Below, in pieces: positions 1-10,944 of a DNA stretch of 64,000 nt. The notes under the pieces were generated by a model. It ran no database searches, was not told where the DNA came from, and was given only the letters and a program-made list of their open reading frames with translations. Position 1 is the stretch's first letter. Each line of letters starts with the position of its first letter. Both the position numbers and the translations under genes were made by a program. This stretch comes from Wallemia ichthyophaga EXF-994 (lineage: Eukaryota > Basidiomycota > Wallemiomycetes > Wallemiales > Wallemiaceae). Where the stretch lies: assembly GCF_000400465.1 (NCBI RefSeq), contig NW_008806296.1:1-64000 (forward strand), read 5' to 3'.

Positions 1-20
1 CCTAACCTAACCTAACCTAA
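1..20. repeat. Telomere-type repeat, four CCTAA units
   Basis: Four perfect CCTAA units open the window, equal to TTAGG on the complementary strand. Seeing the C-rich strand at the left edge fits a chromosome or contig end. The unit is 5 nt rather than the TTAGGG found in most fungi. Only 20 nt are visible, so a telomere is probable but not proven. Confidence 0.6.
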
Positions 21-164
21 TTTTCTACTTTACTACTATGTAGTAAGCGTAAAGTTTTGAAGCAAGCCAAATGACATCATTAATATGACGCAATCTACGC
101 CAGTCTACACTGTGAATACGTTCTCTGCACCAAATACCCAACATAACAAAGCCGGCATACTAAA

Positions 165-1231
165 ATGGGGATCAAATTCAAAGCGTTTAGAGGACAACAC
201 GATGGTACGATCAGAGAGTCCGTTGGTTGTGTAGATGACGTTGGAGACAAGGATGTGCTCATCAAAATGACCCACGCAGGTCTCTGCTTCACAGACACTC
301 ACTACATCGAGACAGGATGCGTATTAAGTCATGAGAATTGCGGAAAGATCGTTGAGACTGGCAGAAAAGTCAGTCATCTGCGAGTTGGAGACACTGTGGG
401 GTTCGGTTTTGTGCACAATGCGTGCGGGAAGACATCGTGCGATGCCTGTTTGCAGGGCAACGACACTCTCTGCAGTGAGGCAAGAGTATACGGTGAAGCT
501 GATCTTGATTGGGGTGGTTTTGGTGAGTATGCCAAGCTAGATGGTGATTTCGTACACAAAATTCCAGATGGCATAGCACCAGAACATGCAGCACCACTAC
601 AATGCGCCGGCGCTACTGTTTTTGCCCCGTTTCTCAAATTCGACATCAAGCCGATTCATCGCGTGGGCGTTATCGGCATTGGTGGTCTCGGACACTTGGC
701 ACTGCAGGTTGCACATAAATGGGGCTGCTCAGTCGCTGCTTTCACTCTGTCAGATAGCAGAAGCGAGGAGTACAAGGCGCTCGGCGCTCACGAGGTCATT
801 GTCACACAGCGCGCGGATGGCAGCTCTTTCGTTCCTCAGGACGAGGAAGACAAGTTCGATTTCATTCTTTCCTCAGCCAGCTCGCACGTGCCGTGGGATG
901 ACTACTTGGACTGTCTCAAACCACGCGGACAGATCATCCCACTCGCCAATTTTTTGGGAAAATTCGAGACGAACAGATACCCGGCCTTGCTCGCTAGAGA
1001 GAATAAAGTGGGCGGTAGTTTGTGTGCAACGAGGTGCGTGTGTTGTACTGATCCTTTCTTCTACTTACCCGCCCAAGATATGAACAAAAGAAGATGCTCC
1101 AATTCTGCGCGAGACATGACATTAAGCCAGCTGTAGAGGTACTTGATCTCACACAGGATAATCTCAACCATGCATTGGAAAGACTGAAAAAGGGCCAAGT
1201 GCGGTATAGATTTGTGCTGAGGCATGTGTAG
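165..1231 (+). CDS. Zinc-dependent alcohol dehydrogenase, CAD/Adh6 type
   Basis: Medium-chain NAD(P)-dependent alcohol/aldehyde oxidoreductase of the cinnamyl-alcohol family; about 340 residues, a normal length. Exons 165-1033 and 1078-1231 flank a 44-nt intron; the splice restores the C-terminal frame and the summed exons divide by three. Visible are the catalytic Cys in GLCFTD, a His-Glu pair in LSHENCG (usually GHE, here Ser replaces Gly), a Cys-rich structural-zinc lobe near residues 85-110, and the dinucleotide motif GIGGLGHLAL near residue 170. The ATG lies only 145 bp from the telomere-like repeat. The substrate cannot be told from sequence. Confidence 0.9.
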
Positions 1232-1639
1232 ACGCTTTTGTTACTCAACTGATTAACCCCTCGTTGAACATAGGAGCCAAATACTCCGAATCATATCATG
1301 AATGTTGAGCGAAAGTTAACCATGTCAATACGAAATTCTTACTGTGTTTATCATTAAAGCCGAACTCCACTACAGCGCTTAATGTTAATGGTTATTGTGC
1401 TAAAGACTTTGCTTGGAGTTGCAGACAGCGATGAACTTTACTTCGTGCCAACACAAAGGGCAAAAAGTATCAAATTGTAAACTCTAATAATATGGATGAC
1501 TTCAATTGGCACGTTGGACATGTTTGAATTGCGCCATTTCATATAGTGGTGGTTGAGAATCAAAGCTAGCTTTTCTTAGCAATTGACAAGTTGGATTTGA
1601 TAGAGAGCTTAGAGAAAACCAGCTTAATTTTAATTTATA
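1232..1639. other. Intergenic, nothing recognised
   Basis: About 400 bases between two same-strand genes. No convincing ORF, RNA gene or repeat; it presumably holds the dehydrogenase 3' end and the next promoter. Confidence 0.5.
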
Positions 1640-2469
1640 ATGTACTTTATATACCTCTATATCTCTTTATCCCGGGCAGGCAGGTTAGCTTTGAACCAAC
1701 AAACAATGTCACGGGTTAATTTATCGCAAATAACCAGTTTGAATTTCGAAGCAGACGAGTACACGACAGGGCGGCGTCTGGCACCAGTAGCGCAACTGCA
1801 GTGTGACAAGAAGGAGGGAAGGAGTGCATGCGAGCAATACACGCCGGAGAGCATACACTGCGAGAACAGGGGATGGGATGCCTACACGCACGCCGTGCAA
1901 TGGAGCTGCTCTACCACGCTCCCTTCTAATCTCAAGCTGGGGAAGGTGAGGGTGAATTGTGAGCGGTGGGAGGAGAGTGGGCCGGCAAACGAGGTGCTTA
2001 ATGGTGAGTAAGGAGTTGCTTTTCTTATATACTTTCTCACACGGGTGCACAAGGATCATGCGCACTTAAATACACTCTAGTTGATGTGAGCAACAGGAGT
2101 GACGATAAAGGTAGCACATTCTTTGCCGTCATCTTCTTTGCTATCCTCGCCATCATACTCTACAACCTCTTTTGCGGACACAGGAGGGATTCGGCGGGAT
2201 ATTCTACCAGCGGTGATCAACCACCACCCCCTTACACGCCTTATAATTCAAAACAGCCAGATCAGCAAGCTGGACAAAATTGGAGACCGGGCTTCTGGAC
2301 GGGTTTGGGTGTCGGTGGAGCTGGTGCACATCTCTATGACCAGTGGCAGAACCGCGATTCGCATTCACACTCAGAAGACAGCTTCGGACGCCATCATGGA
2401 TCGTCGTCTGCCGGACCTTCCAATACTTACGAGAGCACCACATCTTATGGGGGTACAGACACGCGCTGA
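1640..2469 (+). CDS. SARAF-like regulator of store-operated calcium entry (DUF1183/TMEM66)
   Basis: Homologue of SARAF, an ER membrane protein that damps store-operated calcium entry in animals. Exons 1640-2003 and 2081-2469 join in frame (250 residues). Family signatures in order: YTTGRRLAPVAQLQC, a cysteine-rich lumenal part with WDAY and VQWSC, one membrane segment (FFAVIFFAILAIILYNLF), a Pro/Tyr-rich cytosolic segment (PPPPYTPY), and the hallmark PGFWTGLGVGG. The lumenal region between the last Cys and the membrane is shorter than in animals. A good signal peptide is not obvious, so the start may be wrong. It ends 16 bp from the end of the convergent Ubp8 gene. Confidence 0.82.
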
Positions 2470-2484
2470 TGAAGGCGTAGATGT

Positions 2485-4437
2485 TTACGAAATGCTATTA
2501 ATTTGTTGTATATAATGTGATAATGTGATACTTATTGTAATGAATGCTGTTTTATGCGCTTGAATCTGTTTGCGCAGTGTTAGTAAGTCCGACAAGCCAT
2601 CACTTAACCTACAATATACGAGAGTACGTTTAATGTATAGGAGCATGTATCCCTGGCTATCAAGGACCGATTGGATAGAAGTTGGTGAGACATCTGCATC
2701 CTCGCACCTGAACCACTTGATTATTTAACGTTAGCAAAAACACCATACTTGGCAACGCTTTACTCACCTGCTCACCGAACCGCGACGCACACAGATAGTG
2801 TCCCGTCTCCATCTCACCGAGGTGGTTGATAACACAGAAAAGGTCATAGAGGTACATCTCGTCTGGCTCGCTACTGTCGTCACTGGTGTATGGACGCATG
2901 TTAAGAGTGAGCGGGAAGCGTACGGGAGCGTCCAACTTTTGCGCCCAGAGACCATGTTCATAGCGTTTAATCTGGAACGCGAGGACAGTTGGGAGTTTTC
3001 TGAATGAGAGCTGCTTAGTGGACGCCTGAGCTGAGCAGCTAGTGCACTTCCAGTCACTGGGTTCTGGGTATGTATAGCGTCTCAGACAATTGTCCAGATT
3101 CTGAGGTGAGATGGAAGGGGGAGTGTGGTTTGCGCTATTTTTACCACTGTTGGTGGTGCCATTTTTGCCATTCTTTGGTCCGTTCGTGGTGCTGCCACTG
3201 CCACCACCTCCATTCGTATCCCTGCTGCTGCCAACATCCAAACTGACATCGAGGAAAGGATCGCTAGTGACGCTGGCGTACCCACACACTCTGCACTTAA
3301 GCTCTGATTGCAGCGTGCCTTGGAAAGTGGTGTGGATGATGCATGAGCAATCGTATGAGTGCGATGTGGAGGAAGTACAGCTGGAATGGATGAGATTGAG
3401 TACTGAAGGGGTGTGTGAGTTGGAAGCATGTAGTCAACGTCATCGAAATTCAACGCACAGGAGATATACGCCTCGTGAGCATCCTGCTGCGCGTAACCAG
3501 CCAGATCACTCGCTCCGGGAGCTGTCCATAGATTGTGCAGAAGCGAGGTTGGGCCTAGGGGAGCTGTATCTGGTTGGTGAACCTGTGAATTGTGTTAGTG
3601 GAGCACATGTCAGACACCGTACACACCTGCGTGAAAAGTTTATCAAATTCGCAGGCAGTGCATTTGTCCCGCGTGCAGAGAAGATGATTATGTTTCTCGC
3701 TAAGGAAGTACGAGCGTAGGAGGGGTGTAGCTATAAACGCCTGTAGAATCACATTGAGGAAGCAAGTTTTGCCAAGATTTCTGAATCCGCGGGGACCTAA
3801 GGAAGGTGAGTGTGTGTCCATCCCTGATAAATCCATACACACGGAGTGATATTGGATTTCCGTAGCGTCCGGGGGCGATAGTAGATACGTCATTTTGGGG
3901 AAGAGGTTTAAACGCGGATCTGGAGTGGCCATTTGCGGCTGTGTGGGGGTTAGAAGGGATTAGTTGGGATAAACCCACGCACCCTTCCGCTTTGTGGATT
4001 TCTCTTCTCGCCTCAGCTTGAGCAATTTGATAACTTTATCGAGGCGTGGGCTGTAGATGTAATCGCAGCAGACGGAGCAAAATACGGAAGCAGAGAGAGT
4101 ATCTATGGCTATAGAGAGTGAGTAAATCAGCGAAAAGGACAGATTACACACCAAAACAGATATTATGATGCTGGTTTGAATGGTTGGACAGTGCAGCGTA
4201 ATGGAAGCAATTTGCGCAAGTGAGGCAGAGTTGCGGTCGTGTCAAGGGGAGGTTAGAAACCTGGCAGAGATTTGACTTTTACGCGGAATCAGCAATCAAG
4301 GTTACAAACACGGAAGACATAGTCCAAACCTTGCTGGAAATGCTACTAGCGTACAAACCCCAATTAACACCAATGGTAAGCTTATGTAGGAAATCTTTGT
4401 TTGGAAGGTGTGCGTCTATATGTTCGCACAGAGCCAT
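2485..4437 (-). CDS. UBP8: Ubiquitin C-terminal hydrolase of the SAGA DUB module (Ubp8/USP22)
   Basis: Cysteine protease of the USP22/Ubp8 family, which removes ubiquitin from histone H2B within SAGA. I derive eight exons on the minus strand: 4437-4306, 4260-4152, 4108-3983, 3938-3843, 3796-3627, 3582-3459, 3402-2768, 2715-2485 (sum divisible by three, 540 residues). The N-terminal ZnF-UBP shows LCEHI, LCLTCANCFH and CSVCCDYIYSP; one CxxC pair seems missing. Catalytic motifs are Cys box GKTCFLN, QQDAHE, and His box METGHYLCAS followed by CEDAD. A Gly/Asn/Ser-rich insert follows VSLDVGSS. The final 35 residues run past the usual end, so the last exon boundary is less sure. Confidence 0.9.
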
Positions 4438-4510
4438 TTGAATGAAGTAGACCAGCCAAAGCCAAGCAGAAGAGTAAGTTGAATAAAAAGTACAAAATTG
4501 AACATAAAGG

Positions 4511-5139
4511 TTAGATGAGCAGCGCTCCAGCTAGAACACCTAAACAAGCCAATAAAAGGGGTAATGTGTGCTTGGTTGCAGCGCTGTCATTGTCCCGTAA
4601 GTAGTCGTCCCTGTAAAATAGAATTTAGTGGGGGGAATAATTGAGTAGAATACAACTCACATGCTCAAAACTGTTGGATTAGCAGGTGCATTTGAGTGTG
4701 TAGAATGGATTCTAACCGATGTGTCTGAATTTGTTAGCCTGTTTCAGCCAATCAAATAAAACGTACCCTGTGAGGGGAATGAGTGGGTGTGAATAGATAC
4801 AGCAGCCACCTACCAATGAACGCGATGGTGAAGAACTACTAGAAGTTGCAGCTGCAGTTGCTGATGCCTGTGTTGACGTTGGACTCAAAGTTGCCCTATA
4901 AAATGAATAAGAGGTGCCTATAATTTCAATTCGACACGCACATAATACTTGTCCTGAAAACCACGTCATCCGCATTGTATCTGTTCACCTTCTTAGTTTG
5001 GTAGCCGTGTGGCACAGAGCACAACCCACGCCTGAGAGACTGCAAGTGTCTGCGATTCGCCTGGTGGCGCAGTTGTGATAATTTCAGCGCATACGCATCC
5101 GATTACCGCTGCCAATATTAGCGCTATTGAGATTTTCAT
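4511..5139 (-). CDS. Small secreted GPI-anchored Ser/Thr-rich protein
   Basis: Five-exon gene rebuilt by hand: 5139-5030, 4980-4942, 4895 to about 4815, 4724-4661, 4610-4511. The product starts with a clear signal peptide (MKISIALILAAVIGCVCA), continues with EIITTAPPGES as in small fungal cell-wall proteins, then a Ser/Thr/Ala-rich stalk. It ends with a hydrophobic tail (LPLLLACLGVLAGALLI) typical of GPI transfer. Secretion and wall anchoring are inferred from this architecture. The donor of the intron after the stalk is ambiguous; a GTGGCT donor keeps the frame. Confidence 0.72.
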
Positions 5140-5313
5140 CGTTTGGGTTGAAAAGGGTAATCACTGCCAATTTAGGGCTATTCGCCGCACGGTCTGAACG
5201 AGACGGACGTAATTAAAAATGTGTTGTAAACACGATAGATGGCTGTCGTTGGTGTTTCATGCGCTGCTCATATCCTTCTTATCCTCCGCCACCTCTCTTC
5301 CTCAAGCACAATC

Positions 5314-6344
5314 ATGGCCAGCCGCTGGGATCAACCTGACAGAGCATCAGCAGCAGGTTAGTTGTATATTCCCGCTTTAAATCACATTTAACTCAAAATT
5401 CAGCTGCTGCTGCTGCTAAACTTTCCTCCCAATACCACGGCCCTAGAGAGACTGACGCGCCTTTCTACACACGCATTGAAGTGAATGACCTCAAGAACAG
5501 ATACACTCTCACTAAATCAGCTGCCCAGCAATCCATCTACAATGAGACTGGTGCGCAGGTTTCCACTAAAGGCCAATGGTACCCTGACAGATCCAAGGCT
5601 ACTCCCGCAGAACCTCCTCTGTACCTCCTCATCGAAGCCCAAACTCAGGACTCGTTTGATATGGCTGTGAATAAAGTCCATGAGCTCAAAGATATGGACA
5701 TGCAGCCACTCGTTGAAGATCGGAATCGCAGGTTCGAGGAGAGAGCCGCGTCGAGGCGTAAATGGGATGAATTCAAGGTCTTCATTAATATGGAACCTCT
5801 ACGTAATTTCAATCTTAGAGCTAAAATTGTCGGTCCAGGTGGTATGTTTGTCAAGTACATACAACAAGAAACCAATACAAAGGTACAAATTAAAGGACTT
5901 GGTAGTGGGTTTTTAGAACAGGACACTGGTCAAGAGAGTAACGACGCGATGCACATCAATGTAACAGGTCCGGATGTACAGCAATTCAGCTACGCCAGGG
6001 AGTTATCTGAGGATCTTATATCTGCTGTCAAAGTGGAATGGGAGAGAGCGCAAGGGATTGTACCGCAAGTCGAGCAGATGGGTTACGATCAGTCGCAGTA
6101 TAGTGATATGCCAGCGATACCTGATCCAAATGACAAAGAGGGAGTTGACAAGTATAACAAGTACTGGACTGATCAGGGCTACGATCTCAATGATGCTGCT
6201 TTCAGGGAGTGGCTGACGGAGTATGAGAAGTCGCAGAAGGAGTATTATGCACAGTACTATGCACAGTATCAGCAGCAGCAGCCAGAGCAGAATCCGCAAG
6301 CAAAGCAGGAATACCACGCAGTGCCACCACCAAATAATTTATGA
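5314..6344 (+). CDS. KH-domain protein, KHDC4/BLOM7-like splicing factor
   Basis: Homologue of KHDC4, a KH-domain RNA-binding protein linked to the spliceosome and snoRNA processing. Exons 5314-5356 and 5404-6344 join through a GCT codon (327 residues). Two diverged KH modules are visible: an N-terminal one with TGAQVSTKGQWY, and a second with KIVGPGGMFVKYIQQETNTK, where VGPGG replaces the classical GxxG loop, followed by IKGLGSGFLE. The C-terminus is rich in Gln, Tyr and Pro. The ATG follows a pyrimidine-rich leader and starts an Ala-rich N-terminus. Family assignment is strong; the exact role in fungi is not known to me. Confidence 0.82.
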
Positions 6345-6623
6345 TCTGATTTAATTAATGGGTTTTACATAGACAGAAGACTGCCAGTGTGATTGTGTGA
6401 GGTGTGACTTGGGGAGTTGAAAGGAGAATAAAACCCAGGCAATTAGTACACGCTATAGACATCAGCCAAACACCCTCCCACCTCCCGTAATAAAGCGGCT
6501 GCAAAATTTAAATTTTCGAGGTTCACGAAATCCTTCAATCGATCTTCCTTTCAACTCAGCAGCTGTTAGTCAAAAAATCTAAATCGTAAGAAAAAAACAT
6601 TCTAACGGTTGAATGCAGGCAAA

Positions 6624-7139
6624 ATGGTCAACGTACGCGACGTCTCCGCTCCAAGTTTCATTGAGGCCTACTCTCAACACTTGAAGAGATCAGGAAAGAT
6701 TGAGATTCCAAACTGGGTTGACATTGTCAAGACTGGCTCCCACAAGGAGCTTGCACCATACAACCCAGATTGGTGGGTAGTTTCTTGGTAAAATCTGCTC
6801 AAAACTCATCCTTCACGCTACAGGTACTTCGTCCGCGCTGCTGCAGTCGCCCGCCACATCTACCTCCGTAAATCCGTCGGTGTTGGCTCACTCGTAAAGT
6901 TCCACGGTGGTGCCGTCAACAGAGGCCACCGCCCATACCACCACAGAGACGCTTCTAGAGGCGTTGACCGTAGAGTCGTGCAATCCTTGGAGAAGATTGG
7001 TGTCCTCGAGAAGGCCGTTGACGGTGGCAGAAGAATCTCTCAAGACGGTATGCGTGATCTCGATCGTATCGCCGCTTCTGTCGTCGAAACCGGCAATGAA
7101 GAGGAGTCTGAAGAGGAGGAAGATGACGACGATGAGTAG
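6624..7139 (+). CDS. RPS19: 40S ribosomal protein S19 (eS19)
   Basis: Small-subunit ribosomal protein eS19. Exons 6624-6772 and 6824-7139 (154 residues). Conserved blocks include [56 protein letters not shown] and [17 protein letters not shown]. Unlike the short acidic end of yeast Rps19, this protein finishes with a long run of Glu and Asp. A 3' splice-like sequence ends just before GCAAAATGG, so a 5'-UTR intron is likely, as for RPL32 in this window. Confidence 0.96.
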
Positions 7140-7293
7140 ATGCGCTACATACACTCGCTGCTTTTACTTGGGGAGTTGAAAAGTTGAATTTGGTTTTTGT
7201 ACGCTTCTAATTCCTTTAATTTAACTTTTTGATTCTTTAAATAGTTGTTTGTAGTGATTGATAGTGGTTTGTACATCTTTCTACTTGTCTTTC

Positions 7294-8239
7294 ATGCTGC
7301 TGCCTGCATTGGCTAGTGGTGTTCAGGCAACTCGCTCGCTAAGCCGCGAGGATGGGATCAGCGAGGAGCTTGAGCAGGCCTTGAGAATAAGAGGCGCTGG
7401 TCTAATACAGCGAGCTGGTGTTCTCTGTGCTGTGTGAGTTTACACGCCAAATATCATCACATATGCTTAACCCGCCGCTACAGTCCACAAGCAACTATAT
7501 GCACAGCCCAGGTTATCTTCCAACGCTTCTACTACGTCTCATCTCTCTATAACTTCTCCATTGGTGTGAGTTGTACGCCTAGTGTACAAGACTCACTCAC
7601 ACCACCCAGGACATCGCAATGGGCGCTTTATACCTCTCAACGAAGCTTGAAGAAACTCCACTGGGTCTAAGAGACGTCATCAATGTCTTTCATCGCCTCA
7701 TTTCCACAGACGCAGACGCAGAGTACTCGTCTATGTCATACTATGGTCCTACATACTACGAGTGGAAAGATAGCATCGTTGTGGCTGAGATGCAGATCTT
7801 AAAGCGACTCGGCTTCGATGTGTATGTGGGTGTAATGTTTGCGGTGAAAATTATCCCTGAACATGCTCATTAGGTGCAGCAACCATACGCGCTACTGATC
7901 AACTACATAAAAATGATAGATATGTTAAACACCGCTAACATCCCACAGCGAGCGTGGTCTTATCTCAACGACAGCCTCCTCACACCGACACACGTCCTAT
8001 TCAGTTCAACAACTATAGCCTGTGCATGTTTAGATCTAGCATGCAGAGACGCGGGTGTACAGCTGCCAACTACATCAGATGGTAAAGTGCAATGGTATCA
8101 GCTGCTAGACTGCCCTCTTGAGGAGATGGAGTGTGTCCAGCTGTGGTTACTTCGCACATACACTGCTATCGACAGCAAACTCTTCGCAGACACACGCAAC
8201 TTAACTAACAAGTATAAATTAAGAGATTATGTACATTAG
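7294..8239 (+). CDS. L-type cyclin (transcription/splicing cyclin)
   Basis: Cyclin of the L family, partner of a CDK11-type kinase acting in transcription and splicing. Exons 7294-7433, 7484-7565, 7610-7825 and 7874-8239 sum to 267 residues. Cyclin box 1 contains ATICTAQVIFQRFYY, GALYLSTKLEE and LRDVINVFHRL; box 2 begins with QQPYALLINYIK and holds NDSLLTPTHVLF and IACACLDLA. The C-terminal RS-rich tail of animal cyclin L is absent. A K- or T-type cyclin is possible but fits less well. Confidence 0.87.
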
Positions 8240-8274
8240 TGTTCAACTCCGGTTTTCTACTTTAACTTTGTTTA

Positions 8275-9229
8275 CTACTTTTTGTGTTTCATTTTCTTTG
8301 CTTCAACAGCCGCAGAAGAAGGCTGCTGAGCATCATCGTTGGAGCTAGACGAGGATGATTCGTTTGATGAAGACTCTGTACGCTCGTCGGAAGAATTTGC
8401 AGTCCGTATAGGGATCTTTTGCTTCTTGGATGCTTTCTTTGGCTCATTTGATTGATTAGCTTGGTCGTCCTTGGTGGAGCTGCTAGTACCACTCTTCCTC
8501 CGCTTCTTCGTATCCTTCACGCCATCTTTTAGATGACTGTTAAGTATGCTGCCTGTGAGTGTGAGCATCCCATTCGTAGTATTACGCTCAATCACGCTGA
8601 AATCGACATCACGACCCTGTTCAGCAAGTACCTGTGTAGAAGAAGTGTGCAACCACCTCCCACCACCGCTATTCTCAGTAGCAGAGTCGTTTGCGTATTT
8701 GAATGTCTGACAATCGATGAACTCGCGCGGGATGGTAACGTTGAAAGTGTGGTGAACGAGCAAACTGATGTGGTCTGGTGAACACAGGGTGACTTTGCCG
8801 CCTTGAAAGAGTTGTGAGTTAATATCCCATCAAATCCACACACAACCTACGCATTCGCTGTCCAATCGTAGGCGACCACACTAGAGCTGTGAATTGAACA
8901 TCTGTGACGCTGAAGGGGGATTCATCAATGATCAACCCCGCCGACTGCTTGAATTGAGTGTTTATATGCGTCAATAAAACTGCTCGCAGCGCCGGTACGT
9001 ATCTGGTTAGGAAATTAGGCGGATAAAACAACAAGCACATCGCCCACCTCATCACTAAACTGTCTAGCATTTCTAAAGCACCGCTCTTGGGATCATTCGC
9101 GAATATCGGCGGGATGGACAGTCTGAGGGAGGTTTCTACAATTTTGTATGCGCTGGAAGGTGCGTTGGGTGAGTCATTGGTTTTTACAGGAATCCTCCAG
9201 CCATCATCATCTATCCTGTAGTCTGTCAT
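8275..9229 (-). CDS. RPA43: RNA polymerase I subunit RPA43
   Basis: Subunit of the RPA14-RPA43 stalk of RNA polymerase I, which binds Rrn3 during rDNA initiation. Exons 9229-8851 and 8801-8275 (301 residues, summed length divisible by three). The N-terminal half is the Rpb7-like tip domain (SLRLSIPPIF, VLLTHINTQF, ESPFSVTDVQFTALVWSP); the second half is an OB-type domain with HISLLVHHTFNVTIPREFI and NGMLTLTGSIL. The C-terminus is a Lys/Ser/Glu-rich nucleolar-type tail. Other Rpb7 relatives (Rpc25, Rpb7) lack such a tail and this FNVTIP context. Confidence 0.85.
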
Positions 9230-9306
9230 TTTTTATCGTCGTTGTGATGAGCTGAGAAGGCAGCAACGCCTTTGGTCGGTACAACCAAGACGTTGAAATT
9301 GATAAA

Positions 9307-9948
9307 ATGCTTAGACTTACTGGATTCAGAAGGTGCTTGAGTGGCCAATTTGCTGCCACCAGAGTCGCCACTAGAGGTTACGCTGATAAACCAAAGTCAG
9401 AAGGCGAACAACAGCCACAAGACAGCACAGCCAGCCCAGATAGCGCCCTCGACGCAGCTAAAAAGGCCACAGAAGAAGCTGTCGAGTTGCAGAAACAGCT
9501 CAAGAAGGATCTCCAATATGCAGCAGCTGATTTCACCAATTTGCAGAGAATTTCAGACAGAGAGAAGGTAGCGTCAATGGAGAAAGGTGTTATGAAGTTC
9601 GCAAAGAGCATCCTCCCTACCCTTGATATTCTCCCGTTGGCATTGAAGAGCGTACCAGCAGAGGCTTTGTCGGCTGGAGAAGGCGAAGACCGCAAGAACC
9701 TCCTCACACTTCACGAGGGTTTGGTTCTGCTCCAGAGTAACCTCCTCAAGGCACTCAAAGAAAACGATATCGAAGCTGTTGACCCAACCGGCGAACAATT
9801 CAGCCCAGACTACCACGAGGCGCTGTATATGGCACCTGTGCCAGGTAAAGATCCAAACTCCATCCTCGAATGCTCGAAACTTGGTTACAGCTATAAGGGT
9901 AGAGTGTTGCGTGCTGCTCAAGTTGGAGTTGTGCAGGATGTCAACTAA
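9307..9948 (+). CDS. MGE1: Mitochondrial GrpE nucleotide exchange factor (Mge1)
   Basis: Nucleotide exchange factor for mitochondrial Hsp70. Single exon, 213 residues. It begins with an Arg-rich amphipathic presequence (LRLTGFRRCLSGQFAATR) ending near TRGYAD, followed by a charged linker, the long GrpE helix (QLKKDLQYAAADFTNLQRIS), and the C-terminal beta domain with FSPDYHEALYMAP and RVLRAAQVGVV. Length and layout match the fungal family. No odd features. Confidence 0.95.
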   Translation: MLRLTGFRRCLSGQFAATRVATRGYADKPKSEGEQQPQDSTASPDSALDAAKKATEEAVELQKQLKKDLQYAAADFTNLQRISDREKVASMEKGVMKFAKSILPTLDILPLALKSVPAEALSAGEGEDRKNLLTLHEGLVLLQSNLLKALKENDIEAVDPTGEQFSPDYHEALYMAPVPGKDPNSILECSKLGYSYKGRVLRAAQVGVVQDVN

Positions 9949-10074
9949 ATTCAAATTCAAATAGAAACACCAAACCACCACTTAATTTCAACGATTTCGT
10001 TTATTATGAATGATATGCATATGTTTTCATCTAATCTTACATGATTGTGTGCTAATTGTGTACGTGTACGTGTG

Positions 10075-10900
10075 CTAAACTGTATCATCGTGGAACTGAA
10101 TGGGGTGAGTGGGCCGTGGGGTAAAGTATAACCAAACGTACCTCCCATCGTGTCTAAATGATGGGTAAGTGAGTACATAAGTAAAAGCCAAAGTAGAAAC
10201 CACTACGACCGACCTTCTTTGGATTCTCAGGTGCGCGTGCAACATACCTATCATTGTCCGGCGGAAGTTGCTTAGATTTGCACGAAGTGAGCACTGAATG
10301 AGATGATAAGGAGGGTTGAGTGAATTCGTGGGACATACTCGATTGGATAGTGAGACACACTGCTGACACGCTTTTTTCGTGTGTTAGATACCGACAAGAG
10401 TGCAAGAGCGTATACCCACTTGAGTACAGGACTCCAGCCGTCTGAGAGAATGGATGCACATATCTGAGAATGTGTGTGTAAGCATAAATCAACTCGGATA
10501 ACTCCCCTCGCACATGACCATTTGAGTAGACGTGTGGATGAACAGGTGCCTTGTATGTAGCCCCTTCAAGCTCGCCAACTACGAATTGTACAGCAGGTGA
10601 ATCTATCGGATACTGCCCAGAGAATCTAAACATAAGCGCCAGTTTGTCGTCCTGTAGTGTGATGATAAAGAGTGTAAGAGTGATCGTGCTTCCATCGGAC
10701 CACTACGCACGCTATAAATGCTGTCATAAGCTTCTAGCTCAAATATCCATTTATGAAGGTCATCTGATTGGAGGAGCTGGATGCCTGAAGCTGGTGTTAT
10801 GGGTGCACACCACCAGCAAATCCAACCAACCAGTAGGACAGCCCTTATCATTAAGATCCTTCAATTCCTTTGAAAGTCGTTTCGTTGCTAGGAAGCTCAT
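10075..10900 (-). CDS. Ubiquitin-conjugating enzyme UBE2W type
   Basis: E2 enzyme related to UBE2W, which attaches ubiquitin to protein N-termini. Multi-exon gene read from ATG at 10900 (MSFLATKRLSKELKDL) to a stop at 10075. UBC motifs: DLHKWIFELEAYDSIYS, MFRFSGQYPIDSPAVQF, HPHVYSNGHICASIL with the active Cys, DGWSPVLNVSAVCLTIQSM, SCKSKQLPPDN, and the UBE2W-specific tail NPKKTRWEFHDDTV. The TRWE codons come from a 12-nt microexon at 10142-10153, and the last coding exon is 21 nt. Without the microexon the diagnostic tail is lost. Intron 1 is only 36 nt and keeps the frame if unspliced. Confidence 0.85.
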
Positions 10901-10944
10901 CGTGGTTGATAGCCAACGTTGGAAAACTCAAACTCAAACTGGCA

